NCBI GenBank assembly: GCA_052140165.1
Contig: JBKQUM010000048.1
Coordinates: 55,629 to 119,628, forward strand
Source of the DNA: Bog-473 sp052140165
GTDB taxonomy: Bacteria > Actinomycetota > Acidimicrobiia > Acidimicrobiales > RAAP-2
Direction: 5' to 3'
DNA: 64,000 nt
Shown here: positions 41,464-49,439 of the stretch, piece after piece
Position numbering within the stretch: the first letter of the stretch is position 1
Layout of the letters: the number at the start of each line of letters is the position of its first letter
Program-made: the position numbers and the translations under genes
The notes under the pieces: model-generated
The model's database searches: none
Told to the model about the DNA's origin: nothing
What the model saw: only the letters and a program-made list of their open reading frames with translations

Positions 41464-43478
41464 CCGGGCCGCGCCAGACCGGATCCGACCCTCCGGGGCG
41501 GCGCGAGCCGCCGATGCCCGGAACCTCCCTGCCCATCGGCTTCTCGGGTTCGATGCGCGTCCGCCTACCGGTGTTCGCCCTGGTGGCCGTCGGCACCGTC
41601 CTCATCGCGGTGATCCCCTTCCCCCATGACGCCCGGCGCGAGATCTCGCTCGCCGGCGTCCTGTTCTTCGTGCTCGTCGCCGCGGCCTTCCTCCTGCCCT
41701 GGGAGCGGTTGCCCGACTGGGCGTGGCTGATCATCCCGATCGGCTACATCGCCGTCATCGCCATCATCCGGGACGCCCAGGGCGGCAGCAGCTCCGGGTT
41801 GGTCGTCGTCTATCTCCTGCCGATCGTGTGGCTGTCGCTCTACGGACGACGGCTGCACCTCCTCGTGGGGCTGTTCTGCCTGGACCTGGCCCTGCTGGTC
41901 CCTCTCCTCATCGTCGGGCCACCGAAGTACCCGACGATCGAGTGGCGACAGGTGGTCGTGATGGCCACCGTCACGACGCTGGTGGCGTCGACCGTCTACA
42001 CGATGGTGTCCAGGGACCGGGCCTTCCTCAGCGACCTGGCCCAGCAGTCCCGCATAGCCCGCCGGAACGCCCGCGAGGCCGACTACGCCCGCGACCGCCT
42101 CGAAACCCTCCTCCGTGCCGCAACGGGCAGCGCGATCATGGGCGTCGACCCGGCGGGGACGGTCACGTTCTTCTCGGCCGGCGCCGAGCAGATGCTCGGC
42201 TTTCGGGCGGCGGAGGTCGTAGGCATCCGATCCATCGCCGACTTCATCGACCCGGCGCAGATCGACGAGCGGCGCCAGACGATCGATGCGATGCGCACGG
42301 CCCTGGAACCCATCGACGCCGAGACGGCAGCGGAGGTGCCCTGGACCGCCACCCGCAAGGACGGCCACCAGCGTCGTTGCGTCGTGCGGGTGAGGGCGCT
42401 GCCGGTCCCCACGCCCGACACCGCTCTCGGCGACGAGTGGGGCGACGAGGGTGCGTACCACGACGAGCCCGAGGGGTCCGCCCACGCCTCCTCCTCCTCC
42501 TCGTCGTCCTCGTCCTCCTCGTCCTCCTCGTCCTCCTCCCCCTCCTCCTCGTCCTCCTCCTCGTCCGTGGCCTCCGCCTCAGCCGGGGCCAACGGCCACG
42601 CAGAGCTCGATGACGCAATGACGCCCTCGACCGGTGGCTACGTGGTGGTGGCCATCGACGTGACCGAGCGCGAGGAGCTGGCGGCCGACCGTGAGCGCCT
42701 CTTTGCGATCCAGAAGGAGGTCACGCAGTCGCTCATTGAGCAGAACAACCGCCTCCGCGAGCTCACCCAGATGAAGGACGACGTCGTGGCGACGGTCTCG
42801 CACGAGCTGCGGACACCCATCACCTCCATCCGGGGCTTCGTCGAGCTCCTGCTCGATGCGTCCTCGGAGCTCACCGAGAGCCAGATGCGCATGCTCCAGA
42901 CGATCGAGCGCAACGCAGAGCAACTCCAACGGGTGGCAGAGGACCTCCTGGCCGACCCCGGCGCCGGTCGCGGGCTGCGGGTGGCGTTCACGGAGCTGGA
43001 CCTGAGCCGCCTCGCCGAGGAGGCGGTCCATGCGATCCAGACGTCCGCCACGGTTGCGGGCATCCGGCTCACCATCGATCCCGGCGACGAGGTCCCCGTC
43101 TTCGGCGACCCTACGCGGCTGCACCAGCTGCTCGGGAATCTCCTGTCCAACGCCATCAAGTTCTCGCCTCGCGGTGGGCGGGTCCATGTGATCGTCGACA
43201 ACGCTGACTCCTACGCCCGGGTGCAGGTGCTCGACGAGGGTCCCGGCATCCCCGAGGGCGAGCGCGACCAGCTCTTCGAGCGCTTCTACCGCCTCGCCTC
43301 CTCCACTGAGATGGGCGTGCCCGGGACCGGCCTCGGCCTGGCCATCGCCAAGTCGGTCGCCGAGGCCCACGAAGGGTTCGTCGACATCGTGGATACGCCG
43401 GGATGGTCGACGACGTTCCGGGTCTACCTGCCCCTGCGTACGTCGGTCCCCTCCCCGACACCGTCCCAGACGGTCTAG
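41460..43478 (+). CDS. PAS-containing membrane histidine kinase with a poly-serine insert
   Basis: A 672-residue sensor kinase. About six TM helices fill residues 30-190 with almost no extracytoplasmic domain, so sensing may be intramembrane or cytoplasmic. A PAS domain follows (LLRAATGSAIMGVDPAGTVT, MLGFRAAEVVG, VAIDVTEREEL). Between its beta strands sits an insert holding 25 serines broken by one proline (residues 344-369). A coiled linker leads to HisKA (SHELRTPITS, His448) and the ATPase domain (NLLSNAIKF, DEGPGIPEGER, GTGLGLAIAK). It starts with a GTG overlapping the regulator stop. The poly-Ser insert is unusual and presumably a flexible loop. Confidence 0.92.
   Translation: MTGPRQTGSDPPGRREPPMPGTSLPIGFSGSMRVRLPVFALVAVGTVLIAVIPFPHDARREISLAGVLFFVLVAAAFLLPWERLPDWAWLIIPIGYIAVIAIIRDAQGGSSSGLVVVYLLPIVWLSLYGRRLHLLVGLFCLDLALLVPLLIVGPPKYPTIEWRQVVVMATVTTLVASTVYTMVSRDRAFLSDLAQQSRIARRNAREADYARDRLETLLRAATGSAIMGVDPAGTVTFFSAGAEQMLGFRAAEVVGIRSIADFIDPAQIDERRQTIDAMRTALEPIDAETAAEVPWTATRKDGHQRRCVVRVRALPVPTPDTALGDEWGDEGAYHDEPEGSAHASSSSSSSSSSSSSSSSSPSSSSSSSSVASASAGANGHAELDDAMTPSTGGYVVVAIDVTEREELAADRERLFAIQKEVTQSLIEQNNRLRELTQMKDDVVATVSHELRTPITSIRGFVELLLDASSELTESQMRMLQTIERNAEQLQRVAEDLLADPGAGRGLRVAFTELDLSRLAEEAVHAIQTSATVAGIRLTIDPGDEVPVFGDPTRLHQLLGNLLSNAIKFSPRGGRVHVIVDNADSYARVQVLDEGPGIPEGERDQLFERFYRLASSTEMGVPGTGLGLAIAKSVAEAHEGFVDIVDTPGWSTTFRVYLPLRTSVPSPTPSQTV
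42489..42566 (+). repeat. Trinucleotide (TCC/TCG) tract encoding poly-serine
   Basis: Seventeen serine codons, one CCC, then eight serine codons, mixing TCC and TCG only. The tract is in frame and may vary in length between strains. Confidence 0.95.
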
Positions 43479-43534
43479 CGCCGCGCCTGGTTGCGGGGCG
43501 CGCCGCATCGTCGCGGGGCGCCTGCCCGCTCCGC

Positions 43535-45337
43535 CTACGCGGCCAGGAAGCCCCCCGACTGATGGGCCCATAGGCGCCCGTAGACCCCGGCTCGTCCGGC
43601 CGCGAGCAGCTCGGCATGTGTGCCCTGTTCGACCACCCGGCCGCGGTCGAGGACCACGATGCGGTCCAGCCGGGCAATGGTGGCCAGCCGGTGCGCCACC
43701 ACCAGAGCGGTGGTGCCCTGCATCAGGTGCCACAGCGCATCTTGCACGAGCGACTCGGACTCGGAGTCGAGCGCGGACGTGGCTTCGTCGAGGACCAGGA
43801 CCCGGGCACCCTTCGCCATGGCCTGCGCGATCGCCACTCTCTGGCGTTGACCGCCCGAGAGCTTGAGACCTCGCTCGCCCACGACGGTCTCGTACCCGTC
43901 GGGCAGGCGCTCGACGAACTCGTCCACGTATGCAGCGCGGCCTACGGAACGCACGAGGTCCATGTCCACGCCGCCGGCGGACTCCAGCCCGTAGCCGATG
44001 TTCTGCGCAATGGTGCGGTGCAACATCTGGGGGTCCTGCGGGACGTAGGCGATGTGCCGTCGCAACGAGTGTTGCGTGATCTCGGCGATGTCCTGCCCGT
44101 CGATCGCGATGAGACCGTCATCACGGTCGGCGAAGCGCAGCAGCAGTTTGGTCAACGTGGTCTTGCCCGACCCCGAGGGACCCACGAGCCCCACGTGCTC
44201 CCCCGGCTCGATCTGCAGGTCCAACCCCTCGAAGAGCGGAGCCCCGGAGCGATACGAGAACCAAAGGTCGCGGAACTCCACGAGGCCGCGCGGTACCGCA
44301 AGGTCGGGGGCGCCCGGGACGTCGACGATGTCGGGTTCGGTGGCGGCGATGCCGGCGAACTTGGCGCACCGGCCGATGGCGCGTGACATCAGACGTATGA
44401 ACTCGAAGGACTCCTCCAGGCTCGTTCCGACGAAGGTGGCGTAGAACAGGATCAGGTAGACCACCCCGGCGGCCGCGATGTGGCGCAGCGCGAGCACCAC
44501 GCCGACGGCGACCGCGGCCCAGTTGAAGAAGGCCATCGCCGACTCCATCTGCAACCTCGTCGTCGTGAACACCCTTCGGGCGCGCAGGTCGGCACTCATC
44601 GAATCACCGACCAGCGTCCCCACGTTGGCACGCTCGCGCCCTTCGGCCGCTTGCGACCGGACCGTGGTCAGGTTAGCGATCGTGTCCGCGATGACCCCGG
44701 TCGCCCGGGAGTGCGCGTCGGAGAACTCCTTCTCCGCGGTGACGACGCGGCCCATCCGGCGGTGCAGCACGGCGACGAAGACCGCCACGAGTGCCGCCAT
44801 GACCAGCGCGACCGGCCAGGCGACGATCCCGAGGACCACGATGGCGCCAAGGGTCGTGACGCTGATGCGCAGGATGCCCCACACCATGGCGTCGATGAGC
44901 TCGACGAAGGCCCAGCTCGACGTCTCGAGGGTGGCGATGACCTCACCGGACGGCCGGTCGGTGTGCCACCCGTGGCTGAGCCCGATCAGATGGTCGTAGC
45001 CGTTGGTGATGGCGCGGCCGAACGAGCGCAACGTCGCCCCCCAGTTGAGCCAGCCGCCGATCCGGCCGAACACGGTCGCCGCGGCAAGGACGACCGCATA
45101 CGCAATAATCAACGGTCCAAAGGTCTGCCACGAGTCCTGCTGGTGTGGCCCCGTGCCGGCGATCCGCCCCAGCAGGGCGGCGAAGATCAGGGGGGCGGCG
45201 ACGGCGTTGGCCAGCGTACCCAGCACGATGGCCGCGCAGCTCCCGGCAAACGCGGCGCGATCGGGCCGCATCTGCCGCCAGCAGTATTCGAGCGTCGCTC
45301 GGTTCGATGCATTCGGGAAAAGGGTCCGTTCACCCAT
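43535..45337 (-). CDS. ABC transporter, fused permease and ATPase (exporter type)
   Basis: A 600-residue half-transporter that should dimerise. The six-helix type-1 exporter domain (about 25-320) is followed by an ATPase domain with Walker A GPSGSGKTTLTK, Q-loop YVPQDPQMLH, signature LSGGQRQRVAIAQ, Walker B VLVLDEATSALD and the switch His in VVAHRLATI. There is no C39 peptidase domain. AGGAG lies before the ATG. Upstream on the same strand, after two hairpins, is a 40-codon peptide gene (45461-45583). A lipid or drug exporter is the generic call; export of that peptide is an attractive alternative. Confidence 0.92.
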   Translation of the reverse strand: MGERTLFPNASNRATLEYCWRQMRPDRAAFAGSCAAIVLGTLANAVAAPLIFAALLGRIAGTGPHQQDSWQTFGPLIIAYAVVLAAATVFGRIGGWLNWGATLRSFGRAITNGYDHLIGLSHGWHTDRPSGEVIATLETSSWAFVELIDAMVWGILRISVTTLGAIVVLGIVAWPVALVMAALVAVFVAVLHRRMGRVVTAEKEFSDAHSRATGVIADTIANLTTVRSQAAEGRERANVGTLVGDSMSADLRARRVFTTTRLQMESAMAFFNWAAVAVGVVLALRHIAAAGVVYLILFYATFVGTSLEESFEFIRLMSRAIGRCAKFAGIAATEPDIVDVPGAPDLAVPRGLVEFRDLWFSYRSGAPLFEGLDLQIEPGEHVGLVGPSGSGKTTLTKLLLRFADRDDGLIAIDGQDIAEITQHSLRRHIAYVPQDPQMLHRTIAQNIGYGLESAGGVDMDLVRSVGRAAYVDEFVERLPDGYETVVGERGLKLSGGQRQRVAIAQAMAKGARVLVLDEATSALDSESESLVQDALWHLMQGTTALVVAHRLATIARLDRIVVLDRGRVVEQGTHAELLAAGRAGVYGRLWAHQSGGFLAA

Positions 45338-45371
45338 GGGGCTCTCCTGTTGGGAGGGTCAAGTGGAGCGG

Positions 45372-45388
45372 GCGCACCGAGGGTGCGC
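45372..45388 (-). terminator. Hairpin between the peptide gene and the ABC transporter
   Basis: GCGCACC and GGTGCGC form a perfect 7-bp stem with a 3-nt loop, 34 nt upstream of the transporter ATG. No U-tract; it may act as an attenuator or RNA-stability element. Confidence 0.5.
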
Positions 45389-45424
45389 GGGTCAGGGCCG
45401 TCGCGACAGATGGGGGCGAGGCCT

Positions 45425-45441
45425 ACCGGGCTCGGCCCGGT
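45425..45441 (-). terminator. Hairpin 19 nt after the peptide stop codon
   Basis: ACCGGGC and GCCCGGT form a perfect 7-bp stem with a 3-nt loop. A partial terminator here would give more peptide than transporter message. Confidence 0.5.
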
Positions 45442-45460
45442 CAGAGCTGCGAGACCGGGG

Positions 45461-45583
45461 TCAGTGACCGGTCGGGCAGAAGGCGGGCCCGGCGATGCGG
45501 GACCTCCCTACGGCCGCACCGAAGACGGCCGGCAGGACCACGCCGGTGGGCTCGCTCAGCTGTGAACGCGTCATGCCTGCCAT
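45461..45583 (-). CDS. 40-residue peptide, candidate exported or leader peptide
   Basis: This short frame begins MAGMTRSQLSEPTGVVLPAV and ends RSRIAGPAFCPTGH. A clear ribosome-binding site (GAGGTG, 3 nt before the ATG) supports it, and a second in-frame ATG lies three codons in. The N-terminal half is polar with a hydrophobic patch VVLPAVFGAAVG; the C-terminal part is basic with one Cys. It lies 123 nt upstream of an ABC exporter on the same strand, separated by two hairpins, the layout seen for exported-peptide operons. No RiPP-modifying enzyme is nearby. A regulatory leader peptide for the transporter is the main alternative. Confidence 0.5.
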   Translation of the reverse strand: MAGMTRSQLSEPTGVVLPAVFGAAVGRSRIAGPAFCPTGH

Positions 45584-45619
45584 GGTCACCTCGCTTCCGT
45601 CTCGTCGTGCAACCCTGCA

Positions 45620-45625
45620 ACGGTA
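45620..45625 (-). promoter_or_regulatory. Possible -10 box for the peptide/ABC unit
   Basis: TACCGT on the minus strand, 36 nt before the peptide ATG. There is no clear -35 box. It lies after the ruvB terminator-like hairpin, so the unit would have its own promoter. Confidence 0.3.
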
Positions 45626-45665
45626 GCGCACCGTCGCAGCGGCACGCGCACCCTTAGGGGCGAGG

Positions 45666-45680
45666 CGCCCTCTGAGGGCG
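45666..45680 (-). terminator. Hairpin after ruvB
   Basis: CGCCC and GGGCG, extendable by two further pairs, form a compact stem about 20 nt after the ruvB stop codon. It is a likely end point of the ruvC-ruvA-ruvB transcript. Confidence 0.4.
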
Positions 45681-45699
45681 GAGGCGGGCGGACCGTGGC

Positions 45700-46809
45700 C
45701 TAGAAGAGCGGCGTAGCACCCGGGGCGCCGGGTGAGCCCGGTGGTCCCTCGTACCCGAGGTGGGCCCAGGCGCGCTGCGTGGCGACCCGCCCTCGCGACG
45801 TGCGCTGGATCAAGCCGCTCTGCACCAGGTAGGGCTCGTAGGCATCCTCGATCGTGTCCGGCTCCTCACCGACACACTGGGCCAGCGTCGTCAGGCCGAC
45901 CGGCTGACCCTCGAAGCGCGAGCACAGCGTGGTGAGGATGGCCCGGTCGACCTTGTCGAGTCCCAGCTCGTCCACCCCGAAGAGCTCGAGGCCGTCACTG
46001 GCGGTGGCGCCGTCGATATAGCCCTCTCCGCGCACCTCCGCGAAGTCCCGGACGCGTCGCAGCAGGCGGTTCGCCACGCGGGGTGTGCCCCGGGAACGCT
46101 CCGATATCCGGATGGCGCCCTCGACGTCGATCCGCACCTTCAGGATCCGGGCCGACCGCTCGACGATGGAACGCAGGTCCACCGGGTCGTAGAGATCGAG
46201 CCGGGCAACGAAGCCGAAGCGGTCCCGCAACGGCCCCGAGACCAGGCCAGTGCGGGTGGTCGCACCGACCAGCGTGAACTTGGGCAGCTCCAGGCGTATG
46301 GAACGAGCGGTCGGTCCCTTGCCGATGAGGATGTCCAGCCGGCCGTCCTCCATCGCCGAGTAGAGCATCTCCTCGACGGAACGGTGCAGGCGGTGGATCT
46401 CGTCGATGAAGAGCACGTCCCCGTCCTGCAGGTCGGTGAGCAGCGCGGCCAGGTCACCGGCCCGGGTCAGCACGGGCCCGGCGGTGATGCGCAGCCCCGC
46501 CCGCATCTCTGTGGCCACGATGCCGGCCAATGACGTCTTGCCCAGGCCCGGGGGGCCGGCGAAGAGGATGTGGTCCACCGCCTGGTGCCGCTGGCGGGCC
46601 GCCTCGAGCACGATGCTGAGGTGCTCGACCAGCTGGGACTGGCCGACGAATTCCGACAACGAGCGTGGACGGAGCCCGACCTCCTCGAGCTCCTCGTCGT
46701 GATCGGACGCCGTCGGATCCACCACACGTGGGTCTTCGGGCCCGACGTCGTCGGCGTCGGGCCCTTCCGCCGCGACGGCCAGGACCTCGCGGCGAGCCCG
46801 AGGGCTCAC
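45700..46809 (-). CDS. ruvB: Holliday junction branch-migration ATPase RuvB
   Basis: A 369-residue AAA+ motor of the RuvABC resolvasome. RPRSLSEFVGQ is followed by Walker A AGPPGLGKTSLA, Walker B VLFIDEIHRLHRS, sensor ATTRTGLVSGPLRDRF and the arginine-finger region. The C-terminal winged helix has TTLAQCVGEEPDTIEDAYEPYL and the Gly-Arg-Val-Ala-Thr motif. It starts with a GTG overlapping the ruvA stop (GTGA). An acidic N-terminal extension of about 40 residues is common in actinobacteria. Confidence 0.96.
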   Translation of the reverse strand: MSPRARREVLAVAAEGPDADDVGPEDPRVVDPTASDHDEELEEVGLRPRSLSEFVGQSQLVEHLSIVLEAARQRHQAVDHILFAGPPGLGKTSLAGIVATEMRAGLRITAGPVLTRAGDLAALLTDLQDGDVLFIDEIHRLHRSVEEMLYSAMEDGRLDILIGKGPTARSIRLELPKFTLVGATTRTGLVSGPLRDRFGFVARLDLYDPVDLRSIVERSARILKVRIDVEGAIRISERSRGTPRVANRLLRRVRDFAEVRGEGYIDGATASDGLELFGVDELGLDKVDRAILTTLCSRFEGQPVGLTTLAQCVGEEPDTIEDAYEPYLVQSGLIQRTSRGRVATQRAWAHLGYEGPPGSPGAPGATPLF

Positions 46810-47447
46810 CGGCTGGCCAGCTCGCGCAGCGCGAGGCGGAGCATCTCTTCCACGCCGACATCGTCGCGTAGCCCATCGAGCGCACCGCGGATCTCCTCAG
46901 GTGCGTAGCCGAGCTCGCTGAGGGCCGCCCGCGCCTCGGCCCGCGAGGTCCGGGAGGTCCGCTGGGCCGGATCCGCCCCGGACAGCACGGCGCCGCCCGT
47001 CTCGAGAGAGAGGTCGGGCAGGTCGAGGCGACTCTTCAGCTCGATCAACAGGCGCGCCGCCGTCTTGCGGCCCACTCCGGGGACCGTGCACAGCGTCTCG
47101 ATGTCGTCCTCCAGGACGGCGGTGGACAGCGCCGCCGGTGAGAGGACCGCCATGATCGCCAGCGCCAGCGCGGGGCCCACGCCGTGCGAGCCCAGCAGCA
47201 CCTCGAAGCAGCGGCGCTCGTCGTCGTGCACGAACCCGTAGAGGACGATGGCATCCTCGCGGACATGGGTGTGCACGAAGAGGCTGGCCTCCGCGGCCGT
47301 GCCGCCGGTGCCGGCGGTGCCGGCGGTGATCAGGGCGGCCGCCGTCGCCGGCGTCACGGTCACCCGGTACCCCACACCGGCGACGTCGACGATCACCTCG
47401 CACTCACCCGTCCGTAGCACGACTGGCCCTCGCAGCAGTCCGATCAC
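46806..47447 (-). CDS. ruvA: Holliday junction DNA-binding protein RuvA
   Basis: A 213-residue RuvA that holds the four-way junction and recruits RuvB. The OB fold is at the N-terminus (VIGLLRGPVVLR, VAGVGYRVTVTP). The two helix-hairpin-helix motifs are LLGSHGVGPALALAI and LCTVPGVGRKTAARLLIELK. The C-terminal RuvB-binding domain has RAALSELGYAPEEI. The GTG at 47447 is chosen because GAGGAG within the ruvC stop region lies 7 nt upstream. A loop in domain I contains a TAGTAGTGGT-type low-complexity insertion. Confidence 0.94.
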   Translation of the reverse strand: MIGLLRGPVVLRTGECEVIVDVAGVGYRVTVTPATAAALITAGTAGTGGTAAEASLFVHTHVREDAIVLYGFVHDDERRCFEVLLGSHGVGPALALAIMAVLSPAALSTAVLEDDIETLCTVPGVGRKTAARLLIELKSRLDLPDLSLETGGAVLSGADPAQRTSRTSRAEARAALSELGYAPEEIRGALDGLRDDVGVEEMLRLALRELASR

Positions 47448-47457
47448 GTCTGGCTCC

Positions 47458-47982
47458 TCACGTCTCGCTTCTTTCCCTGACGAGCGCAGCTTCGACGGCA
47501 CGGCGCAGCGGGACCGTCGTGAGATGACAGACGGCCAGGGCCAGCGCGTCGGCGACGTCGGGCGGGCCCTCGATGGCCGGCAGCCCGAGCACCTGGGCCA
47601 CCATCCTCTGCACCTGCTCCTTGGTGGCGGCGCCGTAGCCGACCAGGCCCTGCTTGACTTCGTTGGAGGTGTACTGGACCACCTCGCACCCCGCCGCGGC
47701 CGCCGCCAGGAGGGCCAGGCCGCTCGCCTGGCCGACCGACATGGCCGTCTTCGCGTTGACCTGGAAGAAGACGCGCTCGACGGCGACCACCTCGGGACCG
47801 AGCTCCCGGAGCAGCGCGCGCAGCTCCGTGTGCAGGATCAGCAGCCGCTCGGCCAGCGGCACTCCCGGATCCGTCTCGATCACCCCGGCTGCGTAGGCAC
47901 GCAGCGCACCGTCACCCTCGCCGCGGCCCACCATGCCGTAGCCGCACCGGGACAGCCCGGGGTCGATCCCCAATACGAACAT
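47458..47982 (-). CDS. ruvC: Crossover junction endodeoxyribonuclease RuvC
   Basis: A 174-residue Holliday-junction resolvase. The RNase H-like fold shows the catalytic acids: Asp7 in LGIDPGLSRCG, Glu in VAVERVFFQVNAKTA, and the final Asp in PDVADALALAVCH. SNEVKQGLVGYGAATKEQV is the conserved DNA-contact region. TAACCT lies 8 nt before the ATG, suggesting that the ruvC-ruvA-ruvB transcript starts here and is leaderless. Confidence 0.95.
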   Translation of the reverse strand: MFVLGIDPGLSRCGYGMVGRGEGDGALRAYAAGVIETDPGVPLAERLLILHTELRALLRELGPEVVAVERVFFQVNAKTAMSVGQASGLALLAAAAAGCEVVQYTSNEVKQGLVGYGAATKEQVQRMVAQVLGLPAIEGPPDVADALALAVCHLTTVPLRRAVEAALVRERSET

Positions 47983-47990
47983 GCGTTCGT

Positions 47991-47996
47991 AGGTTA
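47991..47996 (-). promoter_or_regulatory. -10 box of a leaderless promoter for ruvCAB
   Basis: TAACCT on the minus strand, 8 nt before the ruvC ATG. Confidence 0.4.
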
Positions 47997-48030
47997 GTCG
48001 CGCCCACCGGTCAGGGGGCGGACCCGGGAA

Positions 48031-48780
48031 TCAGCCCTCGAAGGTGGCGAGGACCTCGTCGGAGATGTCCGCGTTGGAGTGCACGGCCTGGACGTCGTCG
48101 TGGTCGTCGATGGCCTCGAGCAGGCGCAGCACCTTCTTGGCCTCCCCCTCGTCGGGGACGGGCACCAGGGTGGTGGGCTCGAGGGAGAGGTCGACGGACT
48201 CGGGCCTGATGCCGGCGTCGTCGAGGGCCTGGCGGACCGAGTCGAGGTCGCCCGGGGCGCTAGTGACCACCCACGCCGAGCCGTTGCTCGACATGTCCTC
48301 GGCACCGCCCTCCATGGCGATCTCCATGACCTTGTCCTCGTCGTTGTCGAGGCCGACTGTCACGATGCCCTTGCGCTCGAACTGCCAGCCGACGGCGCCG
48401 GGCTCGGCCATGTTGCCGCCGTTGCGGCTGAAGAGGTTGCGCATCTCGGCGCCGGTCCGATTGCGGTTGTCGCTCAGGGTCTCGACCATGATGGCCACGC
48501 CTCCGGGGCCGTAGCCCTCGTAGTTGATGGCCTCGTAACGCACGCCTTCGAGCTCGCCCGTCCCCCGCTTGATCGCCTTCTCGATGGTGTCGAGCGGCAC
48601 GCTGGCCGCCCGGGCCTTCTGGTAGGCCGTCCTGAGGGTGGCGTTGGCGTCGAGGTCCCCTCCCCCGTCCCGCGCCGCGACCTCGACGAGGCGGATGCAC
48701 TTGGCGAAGATCTTGGCGCGGGCCTTGTCCTGGGCGCCCTTGCGGTATTTGGTGGTCGCCCACTTCGAATGACCCGACAT
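48031..48780 (-). CDS. YebC/PmpR family DNA-binding or translation regulator
   Basis: A 249-residue YebC-family protein. It starts MSGHSKWATTKYRKGAQDK, followed by FAKCIRLVEVAARDGGGD, IKRGTGELEGVRYEAINYEG, GYGPGGVAIMVETLSDNRNR and the later ESVDLSLEPTTLVPV. The family was long annotated as transcription factors; some members resolve ribosome stalling. It lies upstream of ruvC, the usual actinobacterial order. A TACAAT box 42 nt upstream of the ATG suggests a short leader. Confidence 0.94.
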   Translation of the reverse strand: MSGHSKWATTKYRKGAQDKARAKIFAKCIRLVEVAARDGGGDLDANATLRTAYQKARAASVPLDTIEKAIKRGTGELEGVRYEAINYEGYGPGGVAIMVETLSDNRNRTGAEMRNLFSRNGGNMAEPGAVGWQFERKGIVTVGLDNDEDKVMEIAMEGGAEDMSSNGSAWVVTSAPGDLDSVRQALDDAGIRPESVDLSLEPTTLVPVPDEGEAKKVLRLLEAIDDHDDVQAVHSNADISDEVLATFEG

Positions 48781-48822
48781 CTGTGCTCTGTGTTCCTCGT
48801 TCCGCTCGCGTCCCTGTCATTC

Positions 48823-48828
48823 GATTGT
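48823..48828 (-). promoter_or_regulatory. -10 box for yebC
   Basis: TACAAT on the minus strand, a near-consensus -10 element, 42 nt before the yebC ATG. No clear -35 box. Confidence 0.45.
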
Positions 48829-48838
48829 ATCGGCGAGG

Positions 48839-49402
48839 TCAGGCCCTCGGTGAGGGCAGGTCGATCGGCACGCGCACCTTGTTTCCGATGACCAGGTGGT
48901 ACGTGCCCCTCGGCACCAACGCGACGACCCTGGCGGGCCGCCCGCCGCCCTGGGTCTGACCCCAGGTCCCCGTGGCGGTCAGCGTCTGGTGGCCCACGAG
49001 GGCGGGGCCCAGGAGGACCGGGCAGCTGATCGCCTGTGACCCCGGGTAGACGTCGATGCCCCGGGCGTTGTCGATCGTCAGCGGGAGCTCCCCGCAGGGG
49101 CCCAGGAGCGCGCCGAGCGCGGTGGGGCCGGGGCTGGTCCGGGGTCCCGAGCCGCAGGCCTTCACGCTGAGGTCGTGGAGGCTGACCCCGTAGGGCACCG
49201 GCACGCCGGGGGCGAAGGAGTGGCCGGGCACGGTGACGGTGAGCAGCACGTCACCGATCGGACATCCTCCGTAGGCGATGTGGGCAGAGCGGCTGATGGC
49301 CGCGGGCGCGGGCGCCGGCGCAGCGAAGGAAGGGCTCAGGGCGAGGGAGGTGAGAAGCGTCAGAGCGAGGGTGGTGAGGGCGGCACCGGTCCTGATCCGC
49401 AC
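48839..49402 (-). CDS. Secreted protein of unknown function
   Basis: A 187-residue protein with a clear signal peptide (TGAALTTLALTLLTSLAL, cleavage near FAAPAPA). The mature part is Gly/Pro-rich with four cysteines (AYGGCPIG, VKACGSG, GPCGEL, ISCPVL), likely two disulfides, and predicted beta structure. The start is a GTG. I do not recognise the family. It lies between yebC and a TetR regulator, with no obvious functional link to either. Confidence 0.6.
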   Translation of the reverse strand: MRIRTGAALTTLALTLLTSLALSPSFAAPAPAPAAISRSAHIAYGGCPIGDVLLTVTVPGHSFAPGVPVPYGVSLHDLSVKACGSGPRTSPGPTALGALLGPCGELPLTIDNARGIDVYPGSQAISCPVLLGPALVGHQTLTATGTWGQTQGGGRPARVVALVPRGTYHLVIGNKVRVPIDLPSPRA

Positions 49403-49439
49403 ACCGAGAAGACTCCCTCAGAGAGCGATCGGTTCGATT

